A stretch of 61,106 bases of DNA from Candidatus Poribacteria bacterium (GTDB taxonomy: Bacteria > Poribacteria > WGA-4E > WGA-3G): the NCBI GenBank assembly GCA_022394755.1, contig JAGFCA010000122.1, forward strand, positions 1 to 61,106, read 5' to 3'. How positions within the stretch are numbered: position 1 is the stretch's first letter; every line of letters starts with the position of its first letter. The notes under the pieces were generated by a model that ran no database searches, was not told the DNA's origin, and saw only the letters and a program-made list of their open reading frames with translations. The translations under genes were made by a program, and so were the position numbers. Of the stretch, positions 17,807 to 27,522 are shown in pieces.

Positions 17807-18747
17807 GACTTCACTTATTACTGCTCTTTTCTATTCTCCTCATACAAATACTACCATGTAGTGCTATCTATGAAGGCTCTACAAACGCTAATACCTTTAT
17901 TAGACTATACCAACAAAAAGAGGATTTTGGTAGACTTGCACTTTGGCATGAAACAGCTGCTCAATGTATTACCCTAATATCCATTCCTCTGAATGAGATT
18001 ATGCTTGATTACTATAAGAGTAACGGATACGAAAAATGGGTTAGACGTGCAGAACAGGAATCCATTGAAATACATCAAAAGCTAAAATTACATATTGATG
18101 AAGCTAAAGATGCTTGGAAGAAATCCACAACTCCAGAAGATCTAATTAATAAAGAACGTGAAAAAATTGCTAAATTTCTCTCCACATGGTTACCTCATTA
18201 TCCAGATCGATTTTATGAATTTGGATTCTACCCCACATTCTTTAGAGAACGTCGCGAGATAGCAGAAAACGAAGACAACATCCAAGGTATACTGATTCTT
18301 GAGGCACAAGCAGCAGAAATATGTGCAGCTCTTTACGAGCAAATACCTATACGGAACGGTGATAAAATATATGAAAAAGTTAGAAATAACTACCTTAAGC
18401 ACGCAGCCCTGCTACGAACACTATCACAGAAAACACACAAGTTCCTACCCAAAGAAGCAGACTATGGTAAGCTTCAACATATTAAACAATCCGATATTAA
18501 GACATTACAAAAAGATTCAGACTTCATACTCGGTATTGCTAAATCTGATGGTCATATAAAATCACTCTTAAAAAAACAGAAAAACTATCATGAATTTACA
18601 TGGTTTCAAGGATTTGCATGGACAGTGAGTTTCTATAACCATCAATGGGGTAACCTTGCTATCGCCATAGTAGATGATCAGACAGAGAAGGTTATCGATA
18701 TATTAATGGGTGATGGTCCTTCTGAAAAACCTGTGTCTGAGAATTAG
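17803..18747 (+). CDS. Exported helical protein of unknown function
   Basis: I do not recognise this 314-aa protein. It begins with a clear signal peptide (RLHLLLLFSILLIQILPCSA). The rest is mostly charged amphipathic helix (for example EIHQKLKLHIDEAKDAWKK and KEREKIAKFLSTWL), with a WFQGFAWTVSFYNHQWGNLAIA segment near the end. It overlaps the epimerase-like stop by 4 bp (ATGA) and lies 3 bp before the subtilase, so translation of all three is probably coupled. That position suggests a role beside the subtilase at the envelope, perhaps as partner or inhibitor, but nothing in the sequence proves it. Confidence 0.75.
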   Translation: MRLHLLLLFSILLIQILPCSAIYEGSTNANTFIRLYQQKEDFGRLALWHETAAQCITLISIPLNEIMLDYYKSNGYEKWVRRAEQESIEIHQKLKLHIDEAKDAWKKSTTPEDLINKEREKIAKFLSTWLPHYPDRFYEFGFYPTFFRERREIAENEDNIQGILILEAQAAEICAALYEQIPIRNGDKIYEKVRNNYLKHAALLRTLSQKTHKFLPKEADYGKLQHIKQSDIKTLQKDSDFILGIAKSDGHIKSLLKKQKNYHEFTWFQGFAWTVSFYNHQWGNLAIAIVDDQTEKVIDILMGDGPSEKPVSEN

Positions 18748-18750
18748 ATC

Positions 18751-21700
18751 ATGAATAAAAAGCAAAACAAGAGTATATTCTACAATCTGCTATTATTAAT
18801 AGTCTTTACACACTGTATAGTAGATGTATACGCTGCTATCCCAGACATGACACCTGGTGAATTATTGATTCGTCTAACCCCTAATGCCTATGAGGATCTA
18901 CAGAGTCTCCAAGCAAAATCTGATGCTGCTGAATTACTCAGTTCTCATAATGTTGAATCCTACAAACCTGTCTTTACTTCATTTAATCGATCAAGTGACA
19001 ATTCAAATATCTCAAGAACATACCTATTACGATTCTCTACAGATTCAGACTTGATTCCTCTCAAAACTTTATTTGAAGAGAGTGAACTAATTGAAGAAGT
19101 AAGTTTTAATTATTTACGTCCAGTTTTAGGCAAAGGCATTATACCGAGTGACCCAAAATATGAGGAACAGTGGAGTTTGCCGTTAATTAATATGCCTCAA
19201 GCGTGGAATATAGAAAAAGGAAGGCGTGATGTAGTTATCGCCATTATAGATTCAGGGATCGATTACAAACACGACGATCTTTCACAGAAAATTTGGATTA
19301 ATCCTAACGAAATACCTGATAACGGTTTAGATGATGATGGAAATGGGTATATTGATGATATACATGGTTGGGATTTTACAGATGCCCCAAATCTTCAAGC
19401 CGAAGGTGATTTCATGGAAGGTGATAATGAACCCATAGATGAATCTGGACATGGAACACATGTTGCAGGAATAGCCGGGGCAATGCCAGATAACGGTGTC
19501 GGCATTGCCGGAATTGCATGGAATTCCTCACTTATGGCAGTTCGTGCAGGTCTCTCATTGGGAGGTAGTTCGCGGATGCAAGATGATGATTCTGCTGCAG
19601 CGATCGTGTATGCTGTTGATAATGGAGCAAGTATTATCAATATGAGTTGGGGAAGTTCGCAACATTCATTTGTAATAGAAGACGCTATTGATTATGCATA
19701 TAACCGTGGGGTATTGTTAATTGGTGCGGCTGGTAATGATGGTAAAGCGACGAGTATCTTCCCGGCAGGATACCGTAAAGTTATTTCAGTTTCTTCAACA
19801 ACCCAACACAGGCAACGTTACTATAAAGCTAATTTTGGTGCATCTGTGGATATTGCAGCACCAGGAAATGCTATTTTGAGTACACAAATTGGTAATAAAT
19901 ATCGAATTCTTACGGGTACATCAATGGCAGCTCCACATATCGCTGGTATCGCAGCATTGATGAAATCAAAACGACCTGCCCTCACACCTGAAGAAATAAG
20001 ACATATACTGATAAATACAACTGATCCTGTATTTGAGAAGGATAGCGATGAACAAGACACAACGCTTGTTGGTGCTGGAACAGTTAATGCAGAACGCGCT
20101 CTGTTGGCAAGTGGTGTCCTACATGCAAGAATCCTGTCCCCAGAAACTAACAGTGGAGGTTCTACATCAATACCTTTCACTGGCACTGCTGGAGGGTATA
20201 AATTCGATTCTTGGCAGCTGTTTTACGGTAGTTCATCTGTTCCTACAACATTTATTCCATTCACTGATATAATTACCGAACAGAAAATGAATGAGGAATT
20301 GATTGTATGGGATACAACAAATGTACCAGAGGATGTCTACACAGTACGGCTTGTTGTTACGGGAAGGGATGGTAGCGAAACTCGCGATCATGTTGTCTTA
20401 ACAGTAGACCGCACCCCACCTAAAATAGACTCAATTAATATCACTGAAGCGATATATCAGGATGGTTCTACCACCATTCTAAGTTGGATAACAGACGATG
20501 TAACACGAAACAAGGTATTTTATCGGCGTGCTGGACATATAGCACCTTTTGCATCAATTGAAGAGAATGAAATTGGAAAAGAACATCTATTCTCACTCGC
20601 TCTGGAAACAGGACAATATCAATTCTATTTTTCTGCCAATAATACCGTCGGATTAAACACTGTTGATAATAACAACGGAAAATACTATTCCGTCAATGTT
20701 GTTGGACCTACAATCTCTCCAAATGGTTATATTGAACGAGATCTTAATATTCCGGCTTTACACCTTACTGATATAGTTGTTGACTTTGATAAGGATGGAC
20801 TATTAGAATTCATAGGGACATCCCTTTTTGATACATCTGACGATCTCTCCCCGACTTCGAGTCTGGTTATCTATGAGCGATCACCTACTGGAAGATATAA
20901 TCTTGTACATAGTCTAACAGATATTGCCGACGTAGTAGACACAGCAAACGGACTCAATCCAAACATTGATATAGAGACTTTTGTATCCACTACAGTAGCA
21001 GATGCAGATAACGACGGCTTACCCGAAATACTTGCCTATGATTCTGACCGTACCTTCTTGATAGAAAGTCTTGAACCGAAAAGTTATCCTACTCAGATAA
21101 TTTGGGAGACTCCTTTTATCTCAGGAGGAAAAATTATCGACCTTGATGGTGATGGAAACAAGGAAATTATTGGAGTTGATAATAGCAACAACCGTATCCT
21201 GATATATGAAAATAGAGGTAATAACCTGTTTGATAGGAGTGCTGCATTAATAAATGAGACTGATGGGAAAAATATCTATGCGCCTGATATTGTAATTGAC
21301 GATTTCACGGGTAATGGAAAAAAGAGTGTAGTAGTTGGAGATAGTGAAGGAGAACTCTTTTTTTATGGTGCCACAGGAAACGACAGTTATCGGTTAAATC
21401 TAAAAGTCAAAACGGAGATTGATGTTGTGAAACAATTAATTTCAGGAGACTTAACTGGTGATGGAAAACCAGAATTAGTGGTTACCGGTACAAGCCATCT
21501 TCCAGATATTACCGCTTCTTCACCTATATGGAAATTAGTTGTATACACATATATATCAGGACAGTATAGACGGTTATGGGAACAGAACATTGCCCCTTAT
21601 CGCATAAAAGGTAATAGTTTGAGTATAGCTGAAGTTGATGGTGACCAGACAAATGAGTTGATTGTCATAACCAACCCAAACCTATACATAATGAATTGGA

Positions 21701-22779
21701 ATGGCAACACTTTCATTCCTGTTTTCCATCAAAAAGTCTCAGAGACACCTACACTCCTTACTGCTGATATGGACAATAACGGATTTGATGAATCCTATGT
21801 TAATTTTGAGGATGGACTTCGATATATTGAATCTTCATTTGCTAAGAACAGAAATTCTGTTGCATCGCTTACTCCTTGGGATGTCTCAGCAAAACCTATT
21901 ACATCACGAGTAGTTCAGATTACCTGGGAATCTGTGGATGATACAGATATCCAGTCTGGATTTACTATTTATCGTGCTAAGGGAGATAAACAGGAAAAAC
22001 CAGCGGATACTGAATTTAAGACTATTGCAAAGGATGTATCTACACACAGATACTTGGATAGATCTGTGGAAATTGATACTACTTACTGGTATACCGTTAC
22101 AACGAAAAATGAAAAAGGAATAGAAACAAAACGTTCTGATGCAGTTTCAGCAACACCTCGTTCTGCCCCCACAATCTTGAGTGCTACCTACCAACAACCA
22201 AATTCTATTGTTGTTGCCTTTGATCGAAGGATGAATACAACTATTAGTAATGAAGGACGGTATAATTTACGAATTGAAAAACAGTTGGTTGGAATAAATC
22301 CTGTATCTGCCATACGGGATAGAATGGGAACGCGTGTCTTATTAGCTTTTGATACAACACAATTACAATCGTTTATATCTAATCCAATGAATCAATATGA
22401 GATTGTTGTTAATAACATTGCGGATATTGATGAAAATTCAATTAGAGATGGTACACAAGTTGTCGAGATACAACGAAATATTAATGAAGTGAAAATCTCT
22501 GATCTTTCTAATCATCGTGTTTTTCCAAATCCAATCCAACCCCATGTTTCAGATAAGGGTGCAATCACATTTGATAAAGTACCCGTCGGTACACGAATCC
22601 ATCTTTATACGCCAAAAGGTGAACTGCTTGAAGAGTTACAAGTATCTGAAAGCGATGGCAATAGTAAAAAATGGTGGTTAACAAATGGTAGTATCGGTGA
22701 TATTGCTACAGGTATCTATATCTATATATTAGAATTTGAGGAAGAGAAAAAAGTTGGCAAAATTGCTGTGATTAAGTAA
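18751..22779 (+). CDS. Subtilisin-like (S8) protease with FG-GAP, FN3-like and T9SS-type tail
   Basis: This 1342-aa exported protein has a signal peptide (about 1-29), an inhibitor-like propeptide (30-130) and a subtilase domain (about 135-450) with the full triad: D167 (AIIDSGID), H234 (GHGTHVAG), oxyanion N329 (GAAGND) and S391 (GTSMAAPH). After it come a domain with a TVDRTPP boundary, a stretch of FG-GAP-like repeats (FDKDGLLEF, DADNDGLPEI, DLDGDGNKEI, LTGDGKPEL), and a fibronectin-III-like module near 1040-1130. The last 80 residues look like a type-A T9SS sorting domain: VFPNPI, VGTRIHLYTPKGELL, ATGIYIYILE and GKIAVIK. It is therefore probably a cell-surface or secreted protease. It is unusually long for the family because of the added modules. 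Confidence 0.92.
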   Translation: MNKKQNKSIFYNLLLLIVFTHCIVDVYAAIPDMTPGELLIRLTPNAYEDLQSLQAKSDAAELLSSHNVESYKPVFTSFNRSSDNSNISRTYLLRFSTDSDLIPLKTLFEESELIEEVSFNYLRPVLGKGIIPSDPKYEEQWSLPLINMPQAWNIEKGRRDVVIAIIDSGIDYKHDDLSQKIWINPNEIPDNGLDDDGNGYIDDIHGWDFTDAPNLQAEGDFMEGDNEPIDESGHGTHVAGIAGAMPDNGVGIAGIAWNSSLMAVRAGLSLGGSSRMQDDDSAAAIVYAVDNGASIINMSWGSSQHSFVIEDAIDYAYNRGVLLIGAAGNDGKATSIFPAGYRKVISVSSTTQHRQRYYKANFGASVDIAAPGNAILSTQIGNKYRILTGTSMAAPHIAGIAALMKSKRPALTPEEIRHILINTTDPVFEKDSDEQDTTLVGAGTVNAERALLASGVLHARILSPETNSGGSTSIPFTGTAGGYKFDSWQLFYGSSSVPTTFIPFTDIITEQKMNEELIVWDTTNVPEDVYTVRLVVTGRDGSETRDHVVLTVDRTPPKIDSINITEAIYQDGSTTILSWITDDVTRNKVFYRRAGHIAPFASIEENEIGKEHLFSLALETGQYQFYFSANNTVGLNTVDNNNGKYYSVNVVGPTISPNGYIERDLNIPALHLTDIVVDFDKDGLLEFIGTSLFDTSDDLSPTSSLVIYERSPTGRYNLVHSLTDIADVVDTANGLNPNIDIETFVSTTVADADNDGLPEILAYDSDRTFLIESLEPKSYPTQIIWETPFISGGKIIDLDGDGNKEIIGVDNSNNRILIYENRGNNLFDRSAALINETDGKNIYAPDIVIDDFTGNGKKSVVVGDSEGELFFYGATGNDSYRLNLKVKTEIDVVKQLISGDLTGDGKPELVVTGTSHLPDITASSPIWKLVVYTYISGQYRRLWEQNIAPYRIKGNSLSIAEVDGDQTNELIVITNPNLYIMNWNGNTFIPVFHQKVSETPTLLTADMDNNGFDESYVNFEDGLRYIESSFAKNRNSVASLTPWDVSAKPITSRVVQITWESVDDTDIQSGFTIYRAKGDKQEKPADTEFKTIAKDVSTHRYLDRSVEIDTTYWYTVTTKNEKGIETKRSDAVSATPRSAPTILSATYQQPNSIVVAFDRRMNTTISNEGRYNLRIEKQLVGINPVSAIRDRMGTRVLLAFDTTQLQSFISNPMNQYEIVVNNIADIDENSIRDGTQVVEIQRNINEVKISDLSNHRVFPNPIQPHVSDKGAITFDKVPVGTRIHLYTPKGELLEELQVSESDGNSKKWWLTNGSIGDIATGIYIYILEFEEEKKVGKIAVIK

Positions 22780-22834
22780 TAGTATATTTCAAGAAAAGCA
22801 TGGTAAATAACCTTTCCATACCCAGTAAATAATT

Positions 22835-23731
22835 ATGGACGATTTTATTCTTATTGCAAATCCTATCTCCGGTAAAGGTAAAGCAAAAACCGTCGCTGAA
22901 CATACACATAATGTTCTAACCACAAAAGAGTTTAATGGTGAGTTAAAGCTGACTACAGGATCAGGTGATGCCAAACAATTTGCTCAAGATGCAGTATCCA
23001 ACGGAATTAAATGGGTAATTGTATGTGGTGGGGATGGAACACTGCATGAGGCAGTCAACGGCATTGCAAATACTCCTGATGTGACTTTGGGTTTAATTCC
23101 TGCTGGTCGTGGAAACGATTTAGCTACTGCTATAGGAATACCTCGAAAACCAGAACAGGCAATTGATACCTTATTCACTGGGGAAAAGAAGAATATAGAC
23201 TTAGGATATGTTAAATCAGAAAAAGGTACAGAACACTATTTCTCTACAATTGCTACATGCGGTTATGATACAGAGGTAAGCAGGCGCGGATCAGAACGCT
23301 CAACACCTTTTTCTGGTACTGCTTCCTATATCTATGCCGCAATTGTAACACTCTTTCACTATAAGAATCCTTTTGTTCAAATTGAAGCAGATTTTGGTAC
23401 ACATGAAGGTCCTCTTTTACTTGCAGCAACGGGTATTACGAAAAGTTATGGTGGAGGATTTCAGATAGTTCCTAATGCAGTTTTTGATGATGGATTATTT
23501 GATGTCTGTGTGATTCGTCCTGTTTCGAAAATCACCGTACTCCGATTAATGGTTACACTCTTTTGGGGTGGACACGTTAATCATCATGCAGTGGATATTC
23601 AGCGGACACGAAGTATGAGGATTGAGACAAATCCACCAATAATGCTATATGCTGATGGAGAACCAATGTGTGAAACTCCTGCCACAATTGAAATTATCAA
23701 ACACGGTCTCACGATTCTTGTTCCTTCTTAA
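22835..23731 (+). CDS. Diacylglycerol/lipid kinase family protein (DagK/YegS-like)
   Basis: This 298-aa enzyme should phosphorylate a lipid such as diacylglycerol using ATP. The DAGK catalytic domain is clear: IANPISGKGK at 7-16, the nucleotide motif GGDGT at 65-69 followed by LHEAVNG, and GLIPAGRGNDLA near 91-102. The C-terminal sandwich has GGGFQIVPNAVFDDGLFDV and ADGEP, as in YegS/DagK. Length is normal and no membrane segment is seen. It is 55 bp after the subtilase and ends the plus-strand run; no terminator hairpin is obvious after it. Confidence 0.93.
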   Translation: MDDFILIANPISGKGKAKTVAEHTHNVLTTKEFNGELKLTTGSGDAKQFAQDAVSNGIKWVIVCGGDGTLHEAVNGIANTPDVTLGLIPAGRGNDLATAIGIPRKPEQAIDTLFTGEKKNIDLGYVKSEKGTEHYFSTIATCGYDTEVSRRGSERSTPFSGTASYIYAAIVTLFHYKNPFVQIEADFGTHEGPLLLAATGITKSYGGGFQIVPNAVFDDGLFDVCVIRPVSKITVLRLMVTLFWGGHVNHHAVDIQRTRSMRIETNPPIMLYADGEPMCETPATIEIIKHGLTILVPS

Positions 23732-23825
23732 ATACAATCCTATATTTCAGATATTGTAATCATATTGCAATCTATGGGTATGATGAGATGATGGGTAGTT
23801 ATAGGTGATCACAAGGTTAAATTCG

Positions 23826-23960
23826 TTGCTAAGCATCATTCGATCCTTCTTGAGGTGTTGCCATCGAACTTCCTGTAACACTTACGGTGGGATGATCTTC
23901 TTCCGAGGAGTCGTCGCAGGACTTGCCTACGCTAATCCCCGTATCCGATGCTATTGACTA
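23826..23960. other. GC-richer island with a 42-codon open remnant
   Basis: The gap 23732-24096 (365 bp) has no convincing gene. Inside it, about 135 bp are visibly richer in G+C than the flanks. On the minus strand an uninterrupted frame between stops (23832-23957) reads like a low-complexity acidic/Ser-rich protein tail (SCDDSSEEDHPTVSV) but has no usable start codon at its beginning. It may be a gene remnant or a copy of a dispersed element. Confidence 0.3.
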
Positions 23961-24096
23961 CTGATAAATTATTGGGAGTGGGCAAACGTGCTTAGGATAA
24001 AAACGGTTCCAACGCCAAAAATAAGAAATTAAATTAAGAATTTATTAAACATGAGTTTTCTACTACTTTGGTATGTTTCTGCGTTTTCACGCAGCG

Positions 24097-24858
24097 TTAT
24101 CTTGGTAACCCCAAAAACTCATAAGGATCAATTGTGGGGTTATCTTGATCCAAATCAATTAATTCTACACCTGAGGGAATATAACCTTGAAGTAGTTCTT
24201 GATAGGAAGGCATTTTTAGACTTCCAGATGACCAAGCTGCTATATAAGGGATGGTTCTACCATCGGGTGTTTTGCGTGTGCTGTAGCGGACATAAGCCCT
24301 ATTTTTGTAATTGACACGGAAGCGTCCATTTGGTAGCACAATAACTCCCTCAACTGTGGTGTTGCCCTCTTTCCACAGTTTTACCATCACACGAGCCATT
24401 AGTTCTTGGTTTCGGGATGCTGGTGGAGCCCCATAAAATTCTGTCAACTTCCATGGTGGGATCTCTACGGCATGGAAATATGCCTTAGGAACTTCAGGGA
24501 AAGGTCCAAAACCGTGTGGTGACACCAGCACATCTGCTGCCTCCGCTGTCTCTGTAGGCACATCAACTTGTGTTAATTCTGTATCTTTCGTCACGGGAGT
24601 TGTCTTGGTTACAGGTTTCTTTGCGGATTTCGTATCACTTTCCGCAGACTCTACACCAGCTGCCTGTTCCGCTTTTCCATCCGTATCGGCAACCTTTTTT
24701 GCTTTTTTCGATTGGCGGTGCAGTTCTTCAGCGTCTACAACAACTTTTTTCTCATCTGCTATATCATGCTGATACCATACCATACACCCAGCAGCAAACA
24801 TTATCAGGAAACCAACACCGCCAAGAATCCATTTATACGTAAGGATGTCACGATACAT
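24097..24858 (-). CDS. Membrane-anchored protein of unknown function
   Basis: The 253-aa protein has one N-terminal membrane segment (WILGGVGFLIMFAAGCMVW, about 10-28), then a Lys/Ala/Thr/Glu-rich linker of about 90 residues, probably disordered, and a C-terminal domain of about 140 residues with GFGPFPEVP, WKLTEFYGAPPASRNQELMARVM and VRYSTRKTPDGRTIPYI. I do not recognise the last domain. The protein is probably anchored in the inner membrane with its domain outside. An in-frame upstream start would add 8 residues; ATG 24858 is preceded by AGAAGG at good spacing, so I chose it. It lies 94 bp upstream of, and reads in the same direction as, no close partner: the acyl-CoA synthetase stop is before it. 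Confidence 0.7.
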   Translation of the reverse strand: MYRDILTYKWILGGVGFLIMFAAGCMVWYQHDIADEKKVVVDAEELHRQSKKAKKVADTDGKAEQAAGVESAESDTKSAKKPVTKTTPVTKDTELTQVDVPTETAEAADVLVSPHGFGPFPEVPKAYFHAVEIPPWKLTEFYGAPPASRNQELMARVMVKLWKEGNTTVEGVIVLPNGRFRVNYKNRAYVRYSTRKTPDGRTIPYIAAWSSGSLKMPSYQELLQGYIPSGVELIDLDQDNPTIDPYEFLGLPR

Positions 24859-24952
24859 CTTAGACCTTCTTTTGCTTATCATATAGTTGACATGTATTAC
24901 TCAAGTAGACTATATGACACCTTTTCAAAGTACAATTGTTTAAGTTTAGATT

Positions 24953-26725
24953 CTACGCTTCCTCTGGATACATTCCCTCTATAACATCTGCATATTTCTC
25001 CATAATAACATTTCGTTTTAACTTCAATGTTGGTGTCATCTCATCTTCTTCCTGTGAGAATTCCTTTTCAAGCAGAACAAACCTTCGAACTTGCTCAAAG
25101 TCCGCAAAATCAGATAAACGATCTCGAATTTCCTTCTGTATCAGTTGCTGTACTTCGCGTGTCTTTAGCATCTCTGGAATATCAGATGTATCAACTTCAT
25201 TCTCACCACCCCATGTTTTCAAGGCATCGAAATTAGGTACAATCAAAGCAGCAATATTCTTACGTTCATTACCAATTAGCATTATCTGATCAATATATGG
25301 ACTTTGAACCAACTGGCTTTCTAATGGTTGTGGTGCTACATTCTTACCGTTCGATAGTACAATGATGTTTTTCTTTCTATCAGTAATTTTTATATAACCA
25401 CCTTCATCAATAACTCCAATGTCACCTGTGTGGAACCATCCATCCCCATCAATTACCTCAGTTGTTGCTTCTTCATTGTTAAAATACCCCTTCATCACAT
25501 GGGGTCCACGTGTTAGAATCTCACCATCTTCTGCAATATTAACTTCTATTCCAGGAACGGGAGCACCTACAGTTCCAAATTTCCATTTATCTGGATAATT
25601 CATACTAATCACAGGAGATGTTTCTGTTAAACCGTATCCCTCTAAAATCAGAATTCCCGCTGCATGGAAAAACTCAGCAATTGACTGAGGTAAAGCTGCA
25701 CCACCAGAAACAAAGAATCTCAGTCTACCCCCCGTGACAGTTTTTAACTTCGCAAACACCAACTTATCAGCGATACTCTGTTTCAATTTGAGTATAGGAG
25801 AAGGTTTTTTACCTTGCTGAATTGCGGAACTCACAGCAGATCCAACGGATACACCCCAATGGAAAATCTTCTGTTTTAATGGAGATCCTGCTTCGACTGC
25901 TCGTAAAACTCTATCATGCATTGTTTCATATAGACGTGGTACACTAAGCATAACGGTTGGCGATACATCCTGCATATTTTGAGCAACTGTAAAAGTACTC
26001 TCTGCATACGCAATTTTTGCACCAGAGAATATCGGCACATAATGTCCACCAAGACGTTCAAAGACGTGTGATAACGGTAGGAAGGATAACAATACATCAG
26101 TGGCACTTACATGAATAAGACTTTTACACGCATTATAATTTGAAAGAAAATTTGAGTGTGTCAACATCACCCCTTTTGGGTTACCTGTTGTCCCGGAAGT
26201 ATAGATAATTGTAGCTACATCTTCTTCGCTAACATGAATGTCTAATTCATCAATTTCTTTTCCACGTTCACATACTTCATTAAATTCGATTACCCCTTCA
26301 GGTAAATCCTCTTCACTGGTGTCATATAATATTATCTGTTCAAGAGTTTCAACACCATCACGAATCTCAATTACTTTATCCAGTTGTTTTTTGGTAGAAA
26401 CACAGATAAACTTAGCACCTGAGTCATTAAGTATATAACCTACTTGCACAGGTGTTAAAGTTGAAAACATTGGTACATTGATACCACCTGCTTTGAGAAT
26501 TCCAAAGTCAGAAATTGCCCATTCTGGTCTATTCTCAGATATAATTGCTATTCTATCTTCTTTTTCTATTCCTAATGCGTTTAACCCTTTGCTGAAGGCA
26601 TCCACAGTATTACCAAATTCTGAATAAGTGATATCCTGGTAAGTGCCACCTTTAGGCTTATGTGCTAATGCAGGTTTTTCTCCAAACTGCTGAACTGACT
26701 CGTCAAACATAGATATTAGTGTCAT
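24953..26725 (-). CDS. Long-chain acyl-CoA synthetase (AMP-forming)
   Basis: This 590-aa enzyme activates fatty acids to acyl-AMP and then acyl-CoA in the cytoplasm. The ANL-superfamily marks are all present: the AMP-binding P-loop IIYTSGTTGNPKG (about 174-186), ILEGYGLTETSPV, the GWFHTGDIG segment, and DRKKNIIVLSNGKNVAP at the hinge, as in the long-chain (FACS) class. An upstream ATG at 26788 would add 21 residues; the ATG at 26725 follows GGAGGGG and matches where family members begin, so I chose it. The gene stands alone, 156 bp from the AlkB-like gene. Confidence 0.94.
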   Translation of the reverse strand: MTLISMFDESVQQFGEKPALAHKPKGGTYQDITYSEFGNTVDAFSKGLNALGIEKEDRIAIISENRPEWAISDFGILKAGGINVPMFSTLTPVQVGYILNDSGAKFICVSTKKQLDKVIEIRDGVETLEQIILYDTSEEDLPEGVIEFNEVCERGKEIDELDIHVSEEDVATIIYTSGTTGNPKGVMLTHSNFLSNYNACKSLIHVSATDVLLSFLPLSHVFERLGGHYVPIFSGAKIAYAESTFTVAQNMQDVSPTVMLSVPRLYETMHDRVLRAVEAGSPLKQKIFHWGVSVGSAVSSAIQQGKKPSPILKLKQSIADKLVFAKLKTVTGGRLRFFVSGGAALPQSIAEFFHAAGILILEGYGLTETSPVISMNYPDKWKFGTVGAPVPGIEVNIAEDGEILTRGPHVMKGYFNNEEATTEVIDGDGWFHTGDIGVIDEGGYIKITDRKKNIIVLSNGKNVAPQPLESQLVQSPYIDQIMLIGNERKNIAALIVPNFDALKTWGGENEVDTSDIPEMLKTREVQQLIQKEIRDRLSDFADFEQVRRFVLLEKEFSQEEDEMTPTLKLKRNVIMEKYADVIEGMYPEEA

Positions 26726-26881
26726 ATACAATTCCCCTCCTATATTACAAATATTAACAGATGTTTTGTTGTTAGTCAAGGTTTGCATACCCTAACATCA
26801 TTTGGATTATTTATTATGCTATAAGAAAATGTTGAATATATAATGTTTAGGTTCATGTATAATTAAAGTAAGATTGCTCTT

Positions 26882-27514
26882 TTACATCAAACTTCGAAAA
26901 GTAATTGATACCCTTCGTCCGCGTTCATATTTTCTGCCTTCCCACATATCTGTTTTTCTTGAAGGAATGCCATGCCTCCATTTGGTTTTTGCATCCTGAC
27001 TTAATACTGCAATACTTCTGGATGCTAACCAGATTGAGATCTTTTGACTTTCATCATTTTCGTTTGTCAGTTCCATAACACAACTTGAACCCAAACTTAA
27101 TGAGATAATGGTATCCATATGACATGCTTCCTTATCAATATGACTTCCTATACCTTGACCGGGCTCGTATTCACTAACAAGTGCTTGATTTGCCACTATC
27201 GGCATATATCCATCTGTGTGTAATTTCAAACAAAGTCGTTTTAGCCATTCAGGCATCTCGGTGATAGATCTCTCAGTTTCCGATTCATCATCCCCGTAAT
27301 ACGATTCTCCATAATGTTGAATTCGACGTTGGTAAAAATTACCCCATTCGTGTTTCTCAATCTCATTCAACAACCAATCATGTTGTACCTCAGTGATATA
27401 GTTAGGAACATACCTCAATCCTGTGATTACCTCAACTGCATGTTTATTCGTTGGAGGAGGATGAGGTTGAAAAAACTGTTGGTCTATTAAGGGAAATAAG
27501 GATTGTTGTTCCAT
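26882..27514 (-). CDS. AlkB-like 2-oxoglutarate/Fe(II) dioxygenase
   Basis: This 210-aa protein belongs to the AlkB family, which removes alkyl groups from nucleic acids or proteins by oxidation. The iron ligands H125-x-D127 (GSHIDKE) and H181 (RHGIPSR) are present, as are the 2-oxoglutarate arginines in the RxxxxxR pattern R201/R207 (RVSITFR). The N-terminal GLRYVPNYIT segment and WGNFYQRRIQHYG are typical of the ALKBH8/AlkB-like branch rather than of E. coli AlkB. It starts 8 bp after the MFS transporter stop and is probably cotranscribed with it. DNA repair is one possibility, but tRNA or protein substrates cannot be excluded. Confidence 0.88.
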   Translation of the reverse strand: MEQQSLFPLIDQQFFQPHPPPTNKHAVEVITGLRYVPNYITEVQHDWLLNEIEKHEWGNFYQRRIQHYGESYYGDDESETERSITEMPEWLKRLCLKLHTDGYMPIVANQALVSEYEPGQGIGSHIDKEACHMDTIISLSLGSSCVMELTNENDESQKISIWLASRSIAVLSQDAKTKWRHGIPSRKTDMWEGRKYERGRRVSITFRSLM

Positions 27515-27522
27515 TATTCGTA

